Assembly: GCA_002633025.1 (NCBI GenBank) | Contig: NMRB01000283.1 | Location: 18,737-82,736, forward strand | From: Notospermus geniculatus | Lineage: Eukaryota > Nemertea > Pilidiophora > Heteronemertea > Lineidae | Reading direction: 5' to 3' | Length of the DNA stretch: 64,000 nt | Shown here: positions 22,345 through 33,561 of the stretch, in pieces | How positions within the stretch are numbered: the first letter of the stretch is position 1 | Layout: each line of letters begins with the position of its first letter | The notes under the pieces: generated by a model | The model's input: the letters and a program-made list of their open reading frames with translations, nothing else | The model's database searches: none | What the model was told of the DNA's origin: nothing | Program-made: the position numbers and the translations under genes

Positions 22345-22411
22345 ACAGACTGAACAGACAGACAGACACACACACAGACAGACACACACACAGACAGACA
22401 GACAGACACCA
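22345..22411 (+). repeat. GACA/CA microsatellite
   Basis: Alternating runs of (CAGA)n and (CA)n between AACAGACAGACAGACACACA and GACAGACAGACAGACACC. It is followed by a short perfect palindrome TATGGTTTCCGATCTTGAG and its complement (22425-22455). Confidence 0.9.
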
Positions 22412-22552
22412 CGACCAAACACAATATGGTTTCCGATCTTGAGATCGGAAACCATAAAAACACATTTTGATGTGATAATAATGTCGGAGATTGAGAAGGG
22501 GAGAAAATATAGGCATGCGCCTATATGTATGGAATGTACAGTAGAACATTCA

Positions 22553-22680
22553 GGGTCGAATTCATAAAGCGGTTCTATCTTTAGAACCGTCTTAGGCCGG
22601 TTCCAGGTATCGTCAACCACTGTACTTGGAACCGGCCTAAGACGGTTCTAACCATAGAACCGCTTTATGAATACGACCCT
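22553..22680. mobile_element. Hairpin MITE GGGTC…AAAGCGGTTCTA, copy 1
   Basis: Two arms of about 55 bp with CATAAAGCGGTTCTAT, AACCGTCTTAGGCCGGTTCC and their complements. A second copy at 55961-56086 is flanked by TTA on both sides, which suggests a Harbinger-like TWA target. Here the flanks (TCA/TCT) have drifted. Confidence 0.8.
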
Positions 22681-22749
22681 CTGGGTTCAGTTTCAGAGAG
22701 CAAAAATGACTGTCTGTTTGTTAGAAAAACAGCAATTTCTCCTTTCTGA

Positions 22750-22990
22750 ATTGAAATTGACACAAAGCCGACAATAATCTGAATGCTGAAGTTACCAGAA
22801 AAACACACAATGTGTCCATTGTCCATTATTGATCGATTTCAATATTCAACAGCTCAGCAGAATACACGAAAGAGTGTTGTTACGTTTTTTAATTTGCAAA
22901 TCAATGCGCATCAAAAGGCCCTCGCTCCTGACATGACAGACAGATTCAAATGCTTGGTCAAAGCATATTTTATCGAACTGGATTCGTGAA
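22750..22990 (+). repeat. Block duplicated at 46740-46960
   Basis: The pattern AATAATCTGAATG…, CCATTNTTGATNGAT, ACAGANAGATTCAA(A/C)TGCTTGGTCA and GAACTGGATT(C/T)NTTCGTG is shared with 46740-46960 in the same orientation. No obvious coding. Shared dispersed repeat or part of a wider duplication. Confidence 0.5.
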
Positions 22991-22999
22991 AAACGAAGA

Positions 23000-23114
23000 G
23001 CCATATTCTAGAACCTTCCTTAACTCTGAGGTTTACCTTTAGCTATTGTTTGCAGGGCAGAATACAAAAGCTTAAAGTGGACCTTAAAGTTAAGGAGGGT
23101 TCTAGAATACGGGC
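23000..23114. mobile_element. Small hairpin MITE
   Basis: CCATATTCTAGAACCTTCCT at the left pairs with AGGAGGGTTCTAGAATACGG at the right. The inner CTTAACTCTGAGGTTTACCTT also partly pairs. About 115 bp, noncoding. Confidence 0.65.
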
Positions 23115-23362
23115 CAATGTCTTTCGTAAGTTGACGCTTACGAGAATTGAGAACGGTGCTTTGGATCAATCTATGTCATCTACTACGTCAGTCGATGAAT
23201 CGGTGCATCACGAAGAATGATACAGCTTACTGGGCATGCGTAATACGTCTATGTCCCATTCGGATCCAGATTCGGTGCCTTAGCGAGTTATCGCACTTCG
23301 CGATCAAATTCACCGGATTTCTGAAAAAAAAACGTTGATGCTCCAGGCACCGAGATAGTTGC

Positions 23363-23687
23363 GCCAAAAGGGTGAATGTCGTCCTGGGTACCCCTAAAGG
23401 GTACCCAGGTCCAACCTGGGTGTCCCTAAATGGCACCCAGGTATGTACTGGGTACCCTTTAGGAACCTAAAGGATACCCAGTTTAAAATTCCCGCCTGGT
23501 GAGATACCTGGAATCCATGTCGAGTATGGTACGTACCGATTGCCAAATCACCATTCTTCAATTTTAAACTGGGTATCCTTTAGGTTCCTAAAGGGTACCC
23601 AGTACGTACCTGGGTGCCATTTAGGGACACCCAGGTTGGACCTGGGTACCCTTTAGGGGTACCCAGGACGACATTCACCCTTTTGGC
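23363..23687. mobile_element. Mutator-like foldback element, family F2 copy 1
   Basis: GCCAAAAGGGTGAATGTCGT at the left pairs with ACGACATTCACCCTTTTGGC at the right, and the arms continue as near-perfect complements for about 125 bp, made of staggered GGGTACCC blocks. A 9-bp direct duplication GATAGTTGC flanks it (23354-23362 and 23688-23696). Same family as 51616-52302. Confidence 0.8.
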
Positions 23688-24114
23688 GATAGTTGCGGTC
23701 ATCGTGGAGTAATACAGCTTTGATCACTTCTAGCAATCGGATGGGAAATATACGCATCACGGCGGTTTGAAGTTAGTGAGGTCAGGGTGCAAATTGGCAA
23801 AGATGATGCCGCCGGAGAAGCAGCAGGGCACGGGAAGGAACTCGACCAAAAAATGTAAGGCCTGTGTGTACCCACTAGCGCGATTTTTGAGGCGGAGAGC
23901 GACAGAACGCGGCGATTTCACAGACCATAGAAATTTGATGCTGCATGTACATTTTCAATGGTAGAAATCTTTTGTGCCCTTTGCCTGTGAAAATGACAGA
24001 CCAGCGCGAAATGGGGGCGTGGGTTCAGGCCTATAGGTTTATCTGTCGTACTAAGTTCAGCTTCCATGACATGTGCAAATAACTAAGGTGATGCACAAAA
24101 GAATCATCAATATA

Positions 24115-24314
24115 TGTGACCCATCACAACAAAACTAGGCGCATGTCGCTCAGAAGGTGAGCTTCAACGAACTAAGAAGACACCAGGAGAGAATGGAAGA
24201 AATAGATCATTTCAGATTCCACAATAGGCAGACAATTTTGAAACTGACAAACATTTGGTCTCAACCTGCCAAGCTCAGTGCGACATGCGCCTACTTTTGC
24301 TGCGACGGGTCACA
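24115..24314. mobile_element. TA-target MITE, TGTGACCC ends
   Basis: TGTGACCCATCACAACAAAA followed by CTAGGCGCATGTCGC, with the inverted form GCGACATGCGCCTACTTTTG…GGGTCACA at the right. TA on both sides. Exactly 200 bp. A split copy spans 45055-46380. Confidence 0.8.
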
Positions 24315-25258
24315 TATCTTTTCAGAATTCTGTTGAGTGTTTTCTCGCCCTACGTGCCTTCCGCCACAACCTGCCGCAGTCAGGTGAATTCAAAGGGCAC
24401 ATGGCGTGGAAAACGCAACGTTTTGGGACACTACTATATCGGCGCCATACTTCGGCGCCAGTTTTACGTCATAAAATGGAATCCGCCAGCGTTTAACGTA
24501 TCCGTTAATCGCAAAAAATCAATGTTGAAAAAAGCAATGTTGAAAAACTGCGATCAACGGATACGGTAAAGGTAACTGATAAGCCTAGTTCATACTTCAA
24601 CGCATGACCACGCGCGATCAAAATCTGGACGCGGACTTCGCGGAGTTGATTCATAGTCTAGTCCAGCGTACTTCAGCGACGGCGACGCGTTATAAAATGA
24701 CTCAAGTAATTACAGTCTCGCGATCGGACGCCGACCAAATCGCGCGATGGGTCGGCGTCGAACGCGGAATCGCGCGATCGGTCGCCGGCGATGGTCGTGC
24801 GTCGAAGTAGGCTTAAACCTAAAGCTAGGCGCACATGTCCGATAAAAATGGTGCGATCGCCGTCCGGCAATCGGATGCGACTGCCAGATCTAAAAGAAAT
24901 GTACATGTACTACTTTGTATTAGCCCCCGCACATGCATGCGTTTGCCATACGGCAAATATTTCCGCCGCATGCGATGATCGGAAAGAACATACTGGTTTG
25001 TTTCATCCGGCAGAACGGATGCGAATCGCAGGGGAAATTCCCATGGAATGACGTCACGGTTCAGGATATCCCTTTTGGCTATGTTTCCATCTCGGCGGTT
25101 CGGCTTGAATAGGACAATCGTCGCGGCATGAACGCATACATGTGCGGGCGAAACACGGACGGCAATCGCATGCGACCAGACGCATCTGATTGCCGGACTG
25201 CAAATCGCACCATTTTCATCGGACATGTGCACCTAGCTAAGGGTAGGGACACACCTAA

Positions 25259-26095
25259 GGGTGGGTATACACTAGAGCCGTTGCGCTGGCGCATGCGGCA
25301 ACGCTCGCGTCATCGCATTTGTGCATGCACACACTATATGCGATTTTTAACTGCGATAGAAGGTGCGTTTGTGTATAAAAACACGTAACGTATGCTAGAA
25401 CGCAGTATACAGTACAGGTCACAATTGACATCCCTACGGCTTCGCGTAAATTACTCGTAAGTTATGCGTAACTTACGGCTTTGGCTTCGCGTAACTCACT
25501 GCGTAACTTGCCAAAATCGCGTAACTCGCCTCGTAAATCATTGTGTACCTAGCGAAATTCGCGTAACTCACATCGTAAGTTACGCTCGTGAGTTGTTGCG
25601 TAAGTTACGAGTGACTTATGCGTAACTTATGCGAATTTAGGGATGTCAATTGTGACCTGTACTGTATAAGCAGACGAAAAATTTTCTGGTGTCCTTTTCC
25701 AATACAGCCATGGACGAGGAAGCAATGCATCTCGAGGTCGTCATGCAAATGATGGAGGAGGAAGAGAACGAGGAAGATGGTGGCTGGTGGCTTTGATGGC
25801 GTTGGTTTGGGGCGGAAACCCAGGGACTGTTGGCTCATGCTCCGCAAGAGAAAAAGGAAAGAAGAATTTTTCAAGAGAATTCCAGAGCTAAAATAACATG
25901 ATGGCTAGAAAAATGTGGCCTTCACCTTCTCAAGGCAATGCGTTGGCTGTGCAGCGCGTTAAAAATTGGGAAATTTCCAATTCTTGCGGCAACGTAAAGC
26001 GATAACGCAACCCTTAATTTTTCTATCGGTTCAATTTTTGCGACGACGCATATGCGCGAACGCATTGCGATGACGGCTCTAGTGTATACCCACCC
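25259..26095. mobile_element. Harbinger derivative with GGGTGGGTATACACTAG ends
   Basis: GGGTGGGTATACACTAGAGC at the left is inverted at the right as GCTCTAGTGTATACCCACCC, with TAA on both sides (25256-25258, 26096-26098). Inside, at about 25709, a reading MDEEAMHLEVVMQMMEEEEN resembles the acidic start of Harbinger transposase or its partner protein. The rest of the enzyme is absent. A twin copy lies at 26352-26970. A further MITE sits at 25410. Confidence 0.8.
25410..25664. mobile_element. MITE built of GCGTAACT words, TATA target
   Basis: CAGTACAGGTCACAATTGAC at the left and GTCAATTGTGACCTGTACTG at the right are perfect inverted repeats flanked by TATA on each side. The interior is almost wholly GCGTAACTT, CTCGTAA and TTCGCGTAA variants in both orientations. 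The twin element 26352-26970 lacks this insertion, giving an empty site. Confidence 0.85.
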
Positions 26096-26351
26096 TAACA
26101 CGATTCGTCGACGCATGCGGCAACGCCTTTGTTATTTTCCGCCGCACTGCACGCAAACAAAGGTTTTGACGCATGCGTCGCCCTATCGCATGCGAATCGC
26201 GTTAGGTGTGTCCCTACCCTAAGGGTAATGCGAATCGCATGCGACAGGGCAACGCGTGCGCCAGATGTTTTGTTTGCGTGCACTGCGGTGGAAATAACAA
26301 AGGCTTTGTCGCATGCGTCAACGCATTGCATTAGGAGTGTCCCCAACCTAA

Positions 26352-26970
26352 GGGTGGGTATACACTACTGCCGTTGCGCTGGCGCATGCGGCAACGCTCG
26401 CGTCATCGCATTTGTGCATGCAAACACTATATGCGATTTTTAACTGCGATAGAAAGGTGCGTTTGTGCATAAAAACACATAACGTATGCTACAACGCAGT
26501 ATATATGTATAAGCAGACGAAAAATTTTCTGGTGTCCCTTTCCAATACAGCCATGGACGAGGAAGCAATGGATCTCAAGGTCGTCATGCAAATAGGAGGA
26601 AGAGAACGAGGAAGATGAACTGGTGACTTCGATGACGTTGGTTTGGGGCGGAAACCCAGGGACTGTTGGCTCCATCCCATGCTCCGCAAAAGAAAAAGGA
26701 AAGAAGAATTTTTCAAGACAATTCCAGAGCTAAAATAACATGATGGCTAGAGAAATGTGGCCTTCTCCTTCTCAAGGCAATGCGTTGGCCTGTGCAGCGC
26801 GTTAAAATTGGGAAATTTCCAATTCTTGCGGCAACGTAAAGCGATAACGCAACCGAAACCAAACGCAACGCAACAATGTGGTCAACCGTTAGTTTTTCTA
26901 TTGGTTCAATTTTTGCGACGACGCATATGCGCGAACGCATTGCGATGACGACTCTAGTGTAGACCCACCC
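26352..26970. mobile_element. Twin of the 25259 Harbinger derivative
   Basis: Same ends (GGGTGGGTATACACTACTGC… AGTGTAGACCCACCC), flanked by TAA on both sides. The same acidic start, MDEEAMDLKVVMQ (about 26552), is truncated by a small deletion. Because it lacks the 25410 MITE it dates that insertion as later than the split of the two copies. Confidence 0.8.
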
Positions 26971-26973
26971 TAA

Positions 26974-27103
26974 AGGTCTCGGGCCACTTGTGCGTTTTGC
27001 GCTGCGTGATGCGTCAAATCTTTTGTTAGGAAGCAGAACGGCGGAAAATAACAAAAGATTTGACGCATCACGCAGCGCAAAACGCTCAAGTGGCCCGAGA
27101 CCT
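26974..27103. mobile_element. 130-bp hairpin MITE AGGTCTCGGGCCACTTG, copy 1
   Basis: AGGTCTCGGGCCACTTGTGC pairs with GCTCAAGTGGCCCGAGACCT almost perfectly across the whole length. TAA lies on both sides. A second copy at 27391-27520 differs at only a few positions. Confidence 0.85.
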
Positions 27104-29569
27104 TAAGGATAGGGACACACCTGACGCGAATCGCATGCGATAGGGCGACGCATGCGCCAAAACCTTTGTTTGCGTGCAGTGCGGCGGAAAATAACAAAGC
27201 ATTTATCGCATGCGTCAACGAATCGCGTTAGGGTGGCTGCACACTTAACGCGATTCGTTGACGCATGCGACAACGCCTTTGTTATTTTCCGCCGCACTGC
27301 ACGCAAACAATTGCGTTGACGCATGCGTCGCCCAATCGCATGCGAATCGCGTCAGGTGTGTCCCTACCCTTAGGTGTGCAGCCACCCTCAAGGTCTCGGG
27401 CCACTTGTGCGTTTTGTGCTGCGTGATGCGTCAAATCTTTTGTTAGGAAGCAGAACGGCGGAAAATAACTAAAGATCTGACGCATCACGCAGCGCAAAAC
27501 GCACAAGTGGCCCGAGACCTTAAAGCCTAGTTTATACTTCGACGCAAGACCATCGGCGTCCGACGCCCGATCAAATCTGGACGCTGACTTCGCGGAATTG
27601 ATTCATAGTCCAACGTACTTTAGCGACGGCGACCCGTTATAAAACGACTCAAGTAATAACAGCCTCGCGATCGGACGCCGACCAAATCGTACGACGGGGT
27701 CGGCGTCGAACGCAAGAACGCGCGTCGGTCGCCGGCGATGGTCGTGCGTCGGACGCCGATGGCCTTGTGTCGAAGTATAAACTAGGCTTAATTCATACTT
27801 CGACGCACGACCATCGGCGTCCGACGCACGATCAAAATCTGGACGCCGACAAAGTCGTGGTCGCACGACTCCTTGGCGTGCGATTTTCAAGAGTTCAACT
27901 AATTTGAACTCTCTGCGTCCGATCTCGGCGACCTACCAATGAATGCAAAGTTTTGTGGTCATGGGATCAACTAGGCTCAGGTTCATGCATCGAAAGGCAC
28001 TGAATTCAATGCTGCGGTGGTATTTTGGAGTTGAAAATAGGTTACCCCGTTGTTACGTAATGACTCACATAACTAAAATTTATCACGGGAGCATTCACAC
28101 TCCCGCGATTGGACGTGGACAAAACGCACGACGGGATCGGCGTCGAACGCAAGGTCGCGCGTCGGTCGCCGGCGATGGTTGTGCATCGAAGTATGAACTA
28201 GGCTTTAAAGCCCAGTACATACTTCGACGCAAGACCATCGGCGTCCGACGCGCGATCAAATCTGGACGCCGACTTCGCGGAATTGATTCATAGTGCAGCG
28301 TACTTTAGCGACGTCGACTCGTTATGAAATGACTCAAGTAAAAACAGCCTCGCGATCGGACGCCGACCAAATTGCACGACGGGGTCGGCGTCGAACGCAA
28401 TATCGTGCGTCGGTCGCCGGCAATGGTCGTGGGTCGAAGTATGAATTAGGCTTTAGGCTTAACGCTGGCTGTCCATTCACGCGATTTTCGAGCGGCATAC
28501 GCTCGAAAGCATTGTTTGTTTCCGCCGCGTTGGTCGTGGACAAAGGATGCGACATCGCGTCGCATCCCCCGTCGTGCGATTTGGTCGGCGTCCGATCGTG
28601 AGGCTGTAATTACTTGAATCATTTCATAACGGGTCGCCGTCACTAAAAGTAAGCCGGACTTTGAATCAATTCCGCGAAGTCGGCGTCAAGATTTGACCGC
28701 GCGTCGGACGCCGATGGTCTTGCGTCGAAGTATGAACCAGGCTTAAAGCCTAGTTTATACTTCGACGCACGACCATCGCCGGCGTCCGACGCGCGATATT
28801 GCGTTGGACGCCGATCCCGTCGTGCAATTTTGTCCGCGTCCTATCGCGGGAGTGTGAATGCTCTGGCGATAAGATTTAGTTACATGAGTCATTACGTAAA
28901 AACGGCGTAACCTATTTTCAACTCCGGAATACCGCCGTGGCATTGGAATTCAATGCATAAACATGAGCCTTTGATCCCATGACCACAAAACTCTTCATTC
29001 ATTGGTAGGTCGCCGCGATCGGACGCAGAGAGTTCAAATTGGTTGAACTCTGGAAAATCGCACGCCAAGGAGTCGTGCGTCCTGACGCCGATGGCAATCG
29101 CAGAGGAACGCTGGAGTATGAATCAAAACGATGATATCGGCGTCCAGATTTTGATCGTGCGTCGGACGCCGATGGTCGTGCGTCGAAGTATAAACTAGGC
29201 TTTAGAATGCCTCCCGTATGGCAGTGTCAGTTTTGTTGTTTGTCGGACACTCGCAAACAGAAAGATAGCGGCTAACCCCTCAATCTTTTGTTGGGAGGCA
29301 TTGGCAAACGGTTTAAGTTTTGTTGCCAAACCAGGGCTAATAATGCTCTGCTTCAGCCCTGGTGTTTCATTTCTTTGTATTTATTTCATTTGAATAAAAC
29401 TCATTACAAACAAACAAAGAATTGGCAAACGGGCGGGGGGGGATAGAGGGTCATGTCGATTTAGATGAATCGGAGGAATCAGAGGAAATTCGGTCTGCAG
29501 CCCATCAGTCACACGACTATCATGTACTATATAAATACATCCATGTGGTCGTGTTAACATCAGGGCAAA

Positions 29570-29668
29570 GCCCCGAAACGCCGACGCGAACGCCAAACCC
29601 ATTATTCGATGCCACGAAGAGAGCACCGAACAAAAGGGCAGACGTTCGGGGGCTTTGCGAAAACTCCA
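29570..29668. mobile_element. Hairpin MITE related to 52739-52866
   Basis: CAAAGCCCCGAAACGCCGAC then GCGAACG at the left pairs with GACGTTCGGGGGCTTTGCGA at the right. The same CGAACAAAAGG and ATTCGATGCC(A/G)CG centre occurs at 52739. Left end degraded. Confidence 0.6.
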
Positions 29669-29683
29669 TATCATAATAGACGT

Positions 29684-29800
29684 AGGCTGTATTTTAGAAT
29701 GCTCCACAAGGCAAAGGAGTTCCTCAAGGCTATTGTTCTCAAGGAGAACAATAGCATTGAGGAACTCCTTTACCTTGAGGAGCATTCTGAAATACGGGCC
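29684..29800. mobile_element. 117-bp hairpin MITE, third copy
   Basis: Same family as the tandem pair at 6384-6624, with AAGGAGTTCCTCAAGGCTAT arms and a TTCTCAAGGAGAA centre. Confidence 0.8.
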
Positions 29801-29827
29801 TTGGTGTAACTTGCAGTTCGGTCCTGA

Positions 29828-31675
29828 GGGCCAGATTTACGAAAGCCTCGCTAAATCATCCTGAGAATATCAGGGGTTCTTAGTGCTCGCTCCCTTCGTC
29901 ACCGCACACAAACCCCTGAGAGAATCCGCCTCAATCGGTGGAGTATCAAAGCCATTCCAGCAAATGTTCATCCCCCACCATCTCATCCCAAGTAGGCCGG
30001 TAATTGATACACATGAACTACATACGATTTCTTGCCTTAGGAGCAAAATGCCGTTCATACCCCGATCTGCGGCGCAAATCGGGGTATAATTAACGGCGAA
30101 TTAGTGGGCTGGGTTGTTTACATAGTCAACACAAGTGCTCTCTCTTTAACTAAAAGCAACAAATCATGAAAATAAAATCGGGGCACTTCTGAAAGTCATA
30201 CAGTCGAACTGTAAATTCTTTCCTATATCAAATACTTCTTTTAAATTTTAAAATACGCCAAGAAATAATGATTTTGGAGAGGTAAATTTGCGACAGGAAT
30301 AACGCAACGGCTGTTGAGCCATTCATTTCCATCCCCACTCTGTCTTCAGCTGGCTTGGGCCGGTGTAACGTAGTGTATTGTGTACACTACAGTGTTCATT
30401 TTACATTGGAATCTGTGTAGAAAGATCGTGAAGCCGGCTACGGCATCATTTGAGCGGTTTGGTGAAAACCTATGAAGAGTTGGATTGAGTCAATGATAGG
30501 AATAGGCCTGATGAGTTCCCAGAAAACATTGGTTGCAATTAGAAATAACTCGAATCGCCAATACATTTATAGGCGAAAGGGAGGTTCCGCAACATCTCCG
30601 AATAACGAAATACGAATATGTCTCGACTATGACGTCATTACTTTGACGTATGACGTTGTGTCTCTTTCGTGACGTCGTGCAAATTCGTTCCGTCTTGACG
30701 AGGATTACCGTTAATAGGGAGGTTCTGCATCGTCACGAAACGATTTCAGGACGTTCATGCCGTACGTCATCACACTGTTTATTCGTCTAGAATCGGTGGT
30801 GGTCCTACTTTCGGCCGTGTGTACGATCTGACAACCTCCATTTCACACCACTTCATTACCTCACACTGACATTTCAAGCATTTAATCCACTGCTAAAGTA
30901 CGCCAGGTATATCCAATTGTCACCTCTATACTGAGACAGGCCCAAGAAAACATTTCTTCTAAGTGAAAGTTACCAATTCGTTATTCGTACCTACGAAGAC
31001 CTACAGCCATCCTCGTCAAGACGAAACGAATTTACACGACGTCAGGAAAACGATGCAACGTCATACGTCAAAGTGATGACGTCATAATCAATGGAAATTC
31101 GTAAATCGTAATGAGGAAGCATTGCGGAATCTCCCTAATGTACGAATTACGAATTGCTTATTTTCATTTACGCGAAATATATTTGGGGCTTTTCTGAGCA
31201 CACGGGTGATAATTGTGTATCCCTACCTGGCACACTTTAGCGGTGGACTTATACTTGAAATATCTGGTTAAGGTAATGACGTGCTGTTAGAGAGGTTGTC
31301 ACATCGTTGTCAAGGCCGAAGATCGGATCACCACGGATTTAGACGAAGAAACCGAGTCATGACGTAACATCATCAACTTCCTGAAATCGTTTCCAGATTC
31401 GTAATTCGTGACAATGCTGAACCTCCCAGCACCATCCAAACTTAAAAGGATTACATCACTGGCGATTATGGTCTCTGTACACGCTGTATGAAGGCCAGAA
31501 AATAACAGCGCGCGATCCTTCGCAAACGGCGCGATAACTATATAATAGCGAAAGGCTTGCGCAGTCATTGCGAAGCTTTCGCAAATACCAACAATCGCTA
31601 AGTTATCGTACTCACAAAGCTTCTGCAAAGCCCTCGCATGGCTAACATTTAGCGAGGCTTTCGCAAATCTGGCCC
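29828..31675. mobile_element. 1.85-kb TIR element with interleaved inner inverted repeats
   Basis: The outer ends are GGGCCAGATTTACGAAAGCC and its partner GGCTTTCGCAAATCTGGCCC. Inside, a pair starting GGGAGGTTCCGCAACATCTC (about 30581) matches the segment ending GCATTGCGGAATCTCCCT (about 31136). A second GGGAGGTTCTGCATCG (30718) matches a segment ending AACCTCCC (about 31430). These two pairs interleave rather than nest. A TACCCCGATCTGC…CAAATCGGGGTA hairpin lies at 30057-30088. No coding seen. Confidence 0.7.
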
Positions 31676-31889
31676 CTGTTCTCCCAAAGTGCTGGCTTTT
31701 GGCCCTAAAATCATTATAATCTCTTATCACCAACATCAATGATGATAAGTTTATTATAACAACTCAATAGCCCAGGAAATGTTATGACATAACTATGCTG
31801 ATAATTTATACTTAAATCTTATGGTGATTTTTCAGGATTTTCCACCCCAATTCCTCCGATCCCTCTAAATCCACATGGCCGCAATAGAG

Positions 31890-32289
31890 ACCATAAGATC
31901 CATCACGTCGCCGTCCCCGTCCCCGTGGCGGGCAAACAACGTCACGGCGTCATGCACTGCCGATTCCTGAACACAGAGCAGTTTTGGGGGCATCAGAAAA
32001 ACCATCGATTGTCGTGAATCTATTCAAAGATTGAGTAAATACACGTGTTGTCGGCACCCTGGGAGGCTTGAAACAAAACTATATGCCTTAAATATACCCG
32101 AGATTCGATAGTAAACTGCTCAAAATTCACGACGGAAAGTTGGAAATTTACTCACGTCGTCAGATCTTCCACGACATATTACAGTCCGCCGGGAGCTTCT
32201 CCTCGCGGAGGAATCCCCATCGATTGATGACGTGCGACGCAGAAATGGGAATCACGACGGGGAGGGGACGGCGACGTGACGGATCTTAA
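31890..32289. mobile_element. MITE with AAGATCCATCACGTCGCCGT ends
   Basis: AAGATCCATCACGTCGCCGT at the left, and ACGGCGACGTGACGGATCTT at the right. A short GC-rich arm (CCCCGTCCCCGTGGCG) flanks an AT-richer middle. Noncoding. Confidence 0.75.
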
Positions 32290-32540
32290 GGTATCTATTG
32301 AAAAATATTACACCTGTAAATGGTCAATTCTTACCTTGTTGATTGATCATTATGACAACGACATTTTCGTGTTTAATCAAAATTTCAACGATTATTTATG
32401 CAGGCGTATATATGGTAAATTATTAATGAAATATACCAATGCACAGATACATGTGCATGCACATTATAGTATACCTACAAGATTAAATTCACCATTATTG
32501 TTCTTCTGATTTTATGCAAGTTTCTACCTGGATCTTTATT

Positions 32541-33029
32541 ACGGCTTACTGGAAAAAGCGGAACGGAACGGAACAGGTGGAATCATTGCGACACTGCCCT
32601 GCACGCCGATCTAGATTTGCCTGATGCATGCGCCCGGGCCTATGCCACAACTCGCCGATTATCATTGGCAAAGCAGTAGGCCTAAGCTTATCACAGCGGC
32701 GGATTGTAGAGCCCACTGGGCCTATCATTACTTGCAGTCTTTTCCGGTCGCAGCCAAGGTTATAAGTTGTGGAATTGCCCTGCGATGAATTGCCAATAAA
32801 GAAAATGATTTAAAAAGCACGTGTGTGACGGAATAATCAATGCTCCCAACCATCCGCGATTCCAGGACCCATATTCATGAAACTACTTAGTCTAAGTGTC
32901 ACACTTAGACTTAAATAGTTTCATGAATATGGGCCCATGTCTCAAATACAGTGCATTTGGGATAGGACAGCAAGATTAGGTACGAGAGTGATTCCGTTCC
33001 GCCTGTACCGCATTTTCCAGTAAGCCCTT
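32541..33029. mobile_element. MITE with GGCTTACTGGAAAAAGCGG ends, holding a second hairpin
   Basis: CGGCTTACTGGAAAAAGCGG at the left matches CCGCATTTTCCAGTAAGCCC at the right, together with an adjoining GGAACGGAACAGG/CCGTTCCGCCTG pair. Inside, 32867-32936 is a separate near-perfect 70-bp hairpin (ACCCATATTCATGAAACTAC and complement). Confidence 0.75.
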
Positions 33030-33126
33030 TATTACAGTGGTTTCCTTTATAGTTAGAACATAATGAAGAAAAGTCGATTATTGCTGCCAGATAAGTATCT
33101 ACTTTAATCACCAGTATTCACGAAAT

Positions 33127-33561
33127 GTGGGAAAATACACTTCAATGGAACAACGTATAGGATCAGTCTTTCACCACTTGATAAGCAACTGGGCTCTGAT
33201 CAGCCCGGATCTTGAGTCAGTGCCCTCATCGTCGTCTTTGTACTGCAGTGTTATGTGCATCGTTTGGCAAGGCTGTACTACTTTTAATATCCTGCCGATG
33301 GGACTGCGGTTTAGGTGCCAACTTAACAGGAAACAAGGGATATGTCTTGGGAAGGAGGAAGCAAGATTTGTAATGGGAAGTCGGATGTTTCAGATTAGGG
33401 TAGGTACATGTACATGTACAGTGCATGTCTATAGCCTCAGATACAGTGAGCGCATAGTTAAATGGCTAATGCAAAGAATGCATTTGATAATACCAGAAAT
33501 ATGTGACCTGTTAGTTATATGTCTGGCCGTGCGGCGCACTGGTTTGTCCATTTACTCTTAA
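33127..33561 (+). CDS. Conserved short ORF C1 (unit 1 of the duplication)
   Basis: The reading is open for 144 codons. Its first ~95 codons align without gaps to C2 at 47345 from SMEQRIGSVFHHLISNWALI onward, including CSVMCIVWQGCTTF and LNRKQGICLGKEEAR. Many of the differences visible at DNA level are third-position silent changes (GTC/GTT, TTG/TTA, ATC/ATT, CCG/CCT), which favours a protein-coding past. Similarity stops after FQIRVGT, where both copies have a plausible GGTAGGT donor, so the true exon may be 33140-33400 or so. No family is recognised. It could also be a fragment of a repeat. It lies about 3.9 kb upstream of A1. Confidence 0.4.
   Translation: MGKYTSMEQRIGSVFHHLISNWALISPDLESVPSSSSLYCSVMCIVWQGCTTFNILPMGLRFRCQLNRKQGICLGKEEARFVMGSRMFQIRVGTCTCTVHVYSLRYSERIVKWLMQRMHLIIPEICDLLVICLAVRRTGLSIYS

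Larger units (their letters stand above)
25241..26219. mobile_element. Host element with GGGTAGGGACACACC ends, TAA target
   Basis: GGGTAGGGACACACC at the left and GGTGTGTCCCTACCC at the right, with TAA on both outer sides (25238-25240, 26220-26222). The element 25259-26095 is inserted at a TAA inside it. Removing that insert leaves a hairpin of about 140 bp. Confidence 0.75.
24582..29201. mobile_element. Cluster of nested and abutting Harbinger-type nonautonomous elements
   Basis: At least twelve inverted-repeat elements lie end to end or inside one another, most bounded by TAA or TTA. The main family has AGCCTAGTT(C/T)ATACTTCGACGC ends: 24582-24813, 27524-27788, about 27792-28204, 28209-28452, about 28455-28743 and 28747-29201. 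Others are 24823-25238 (AGCTAGGCGCACATG ends), 25241-26219, 25259-26095, 26223-26348, 26352-26970, 26974-27103, 27107-27387 (compound) and 27391-27520. GC-rich words such as GGCGTCCGACGC dominate, unlike the rest of the window. No gene is present beyond transposase fragments. Confidence 0.85.

Noticed and set aside
22345-22411. Possible CRISPR-like short repeat array
   Set aside because: It is a simple GACA/CA microsatellite without unique spacers, in animal DNA.
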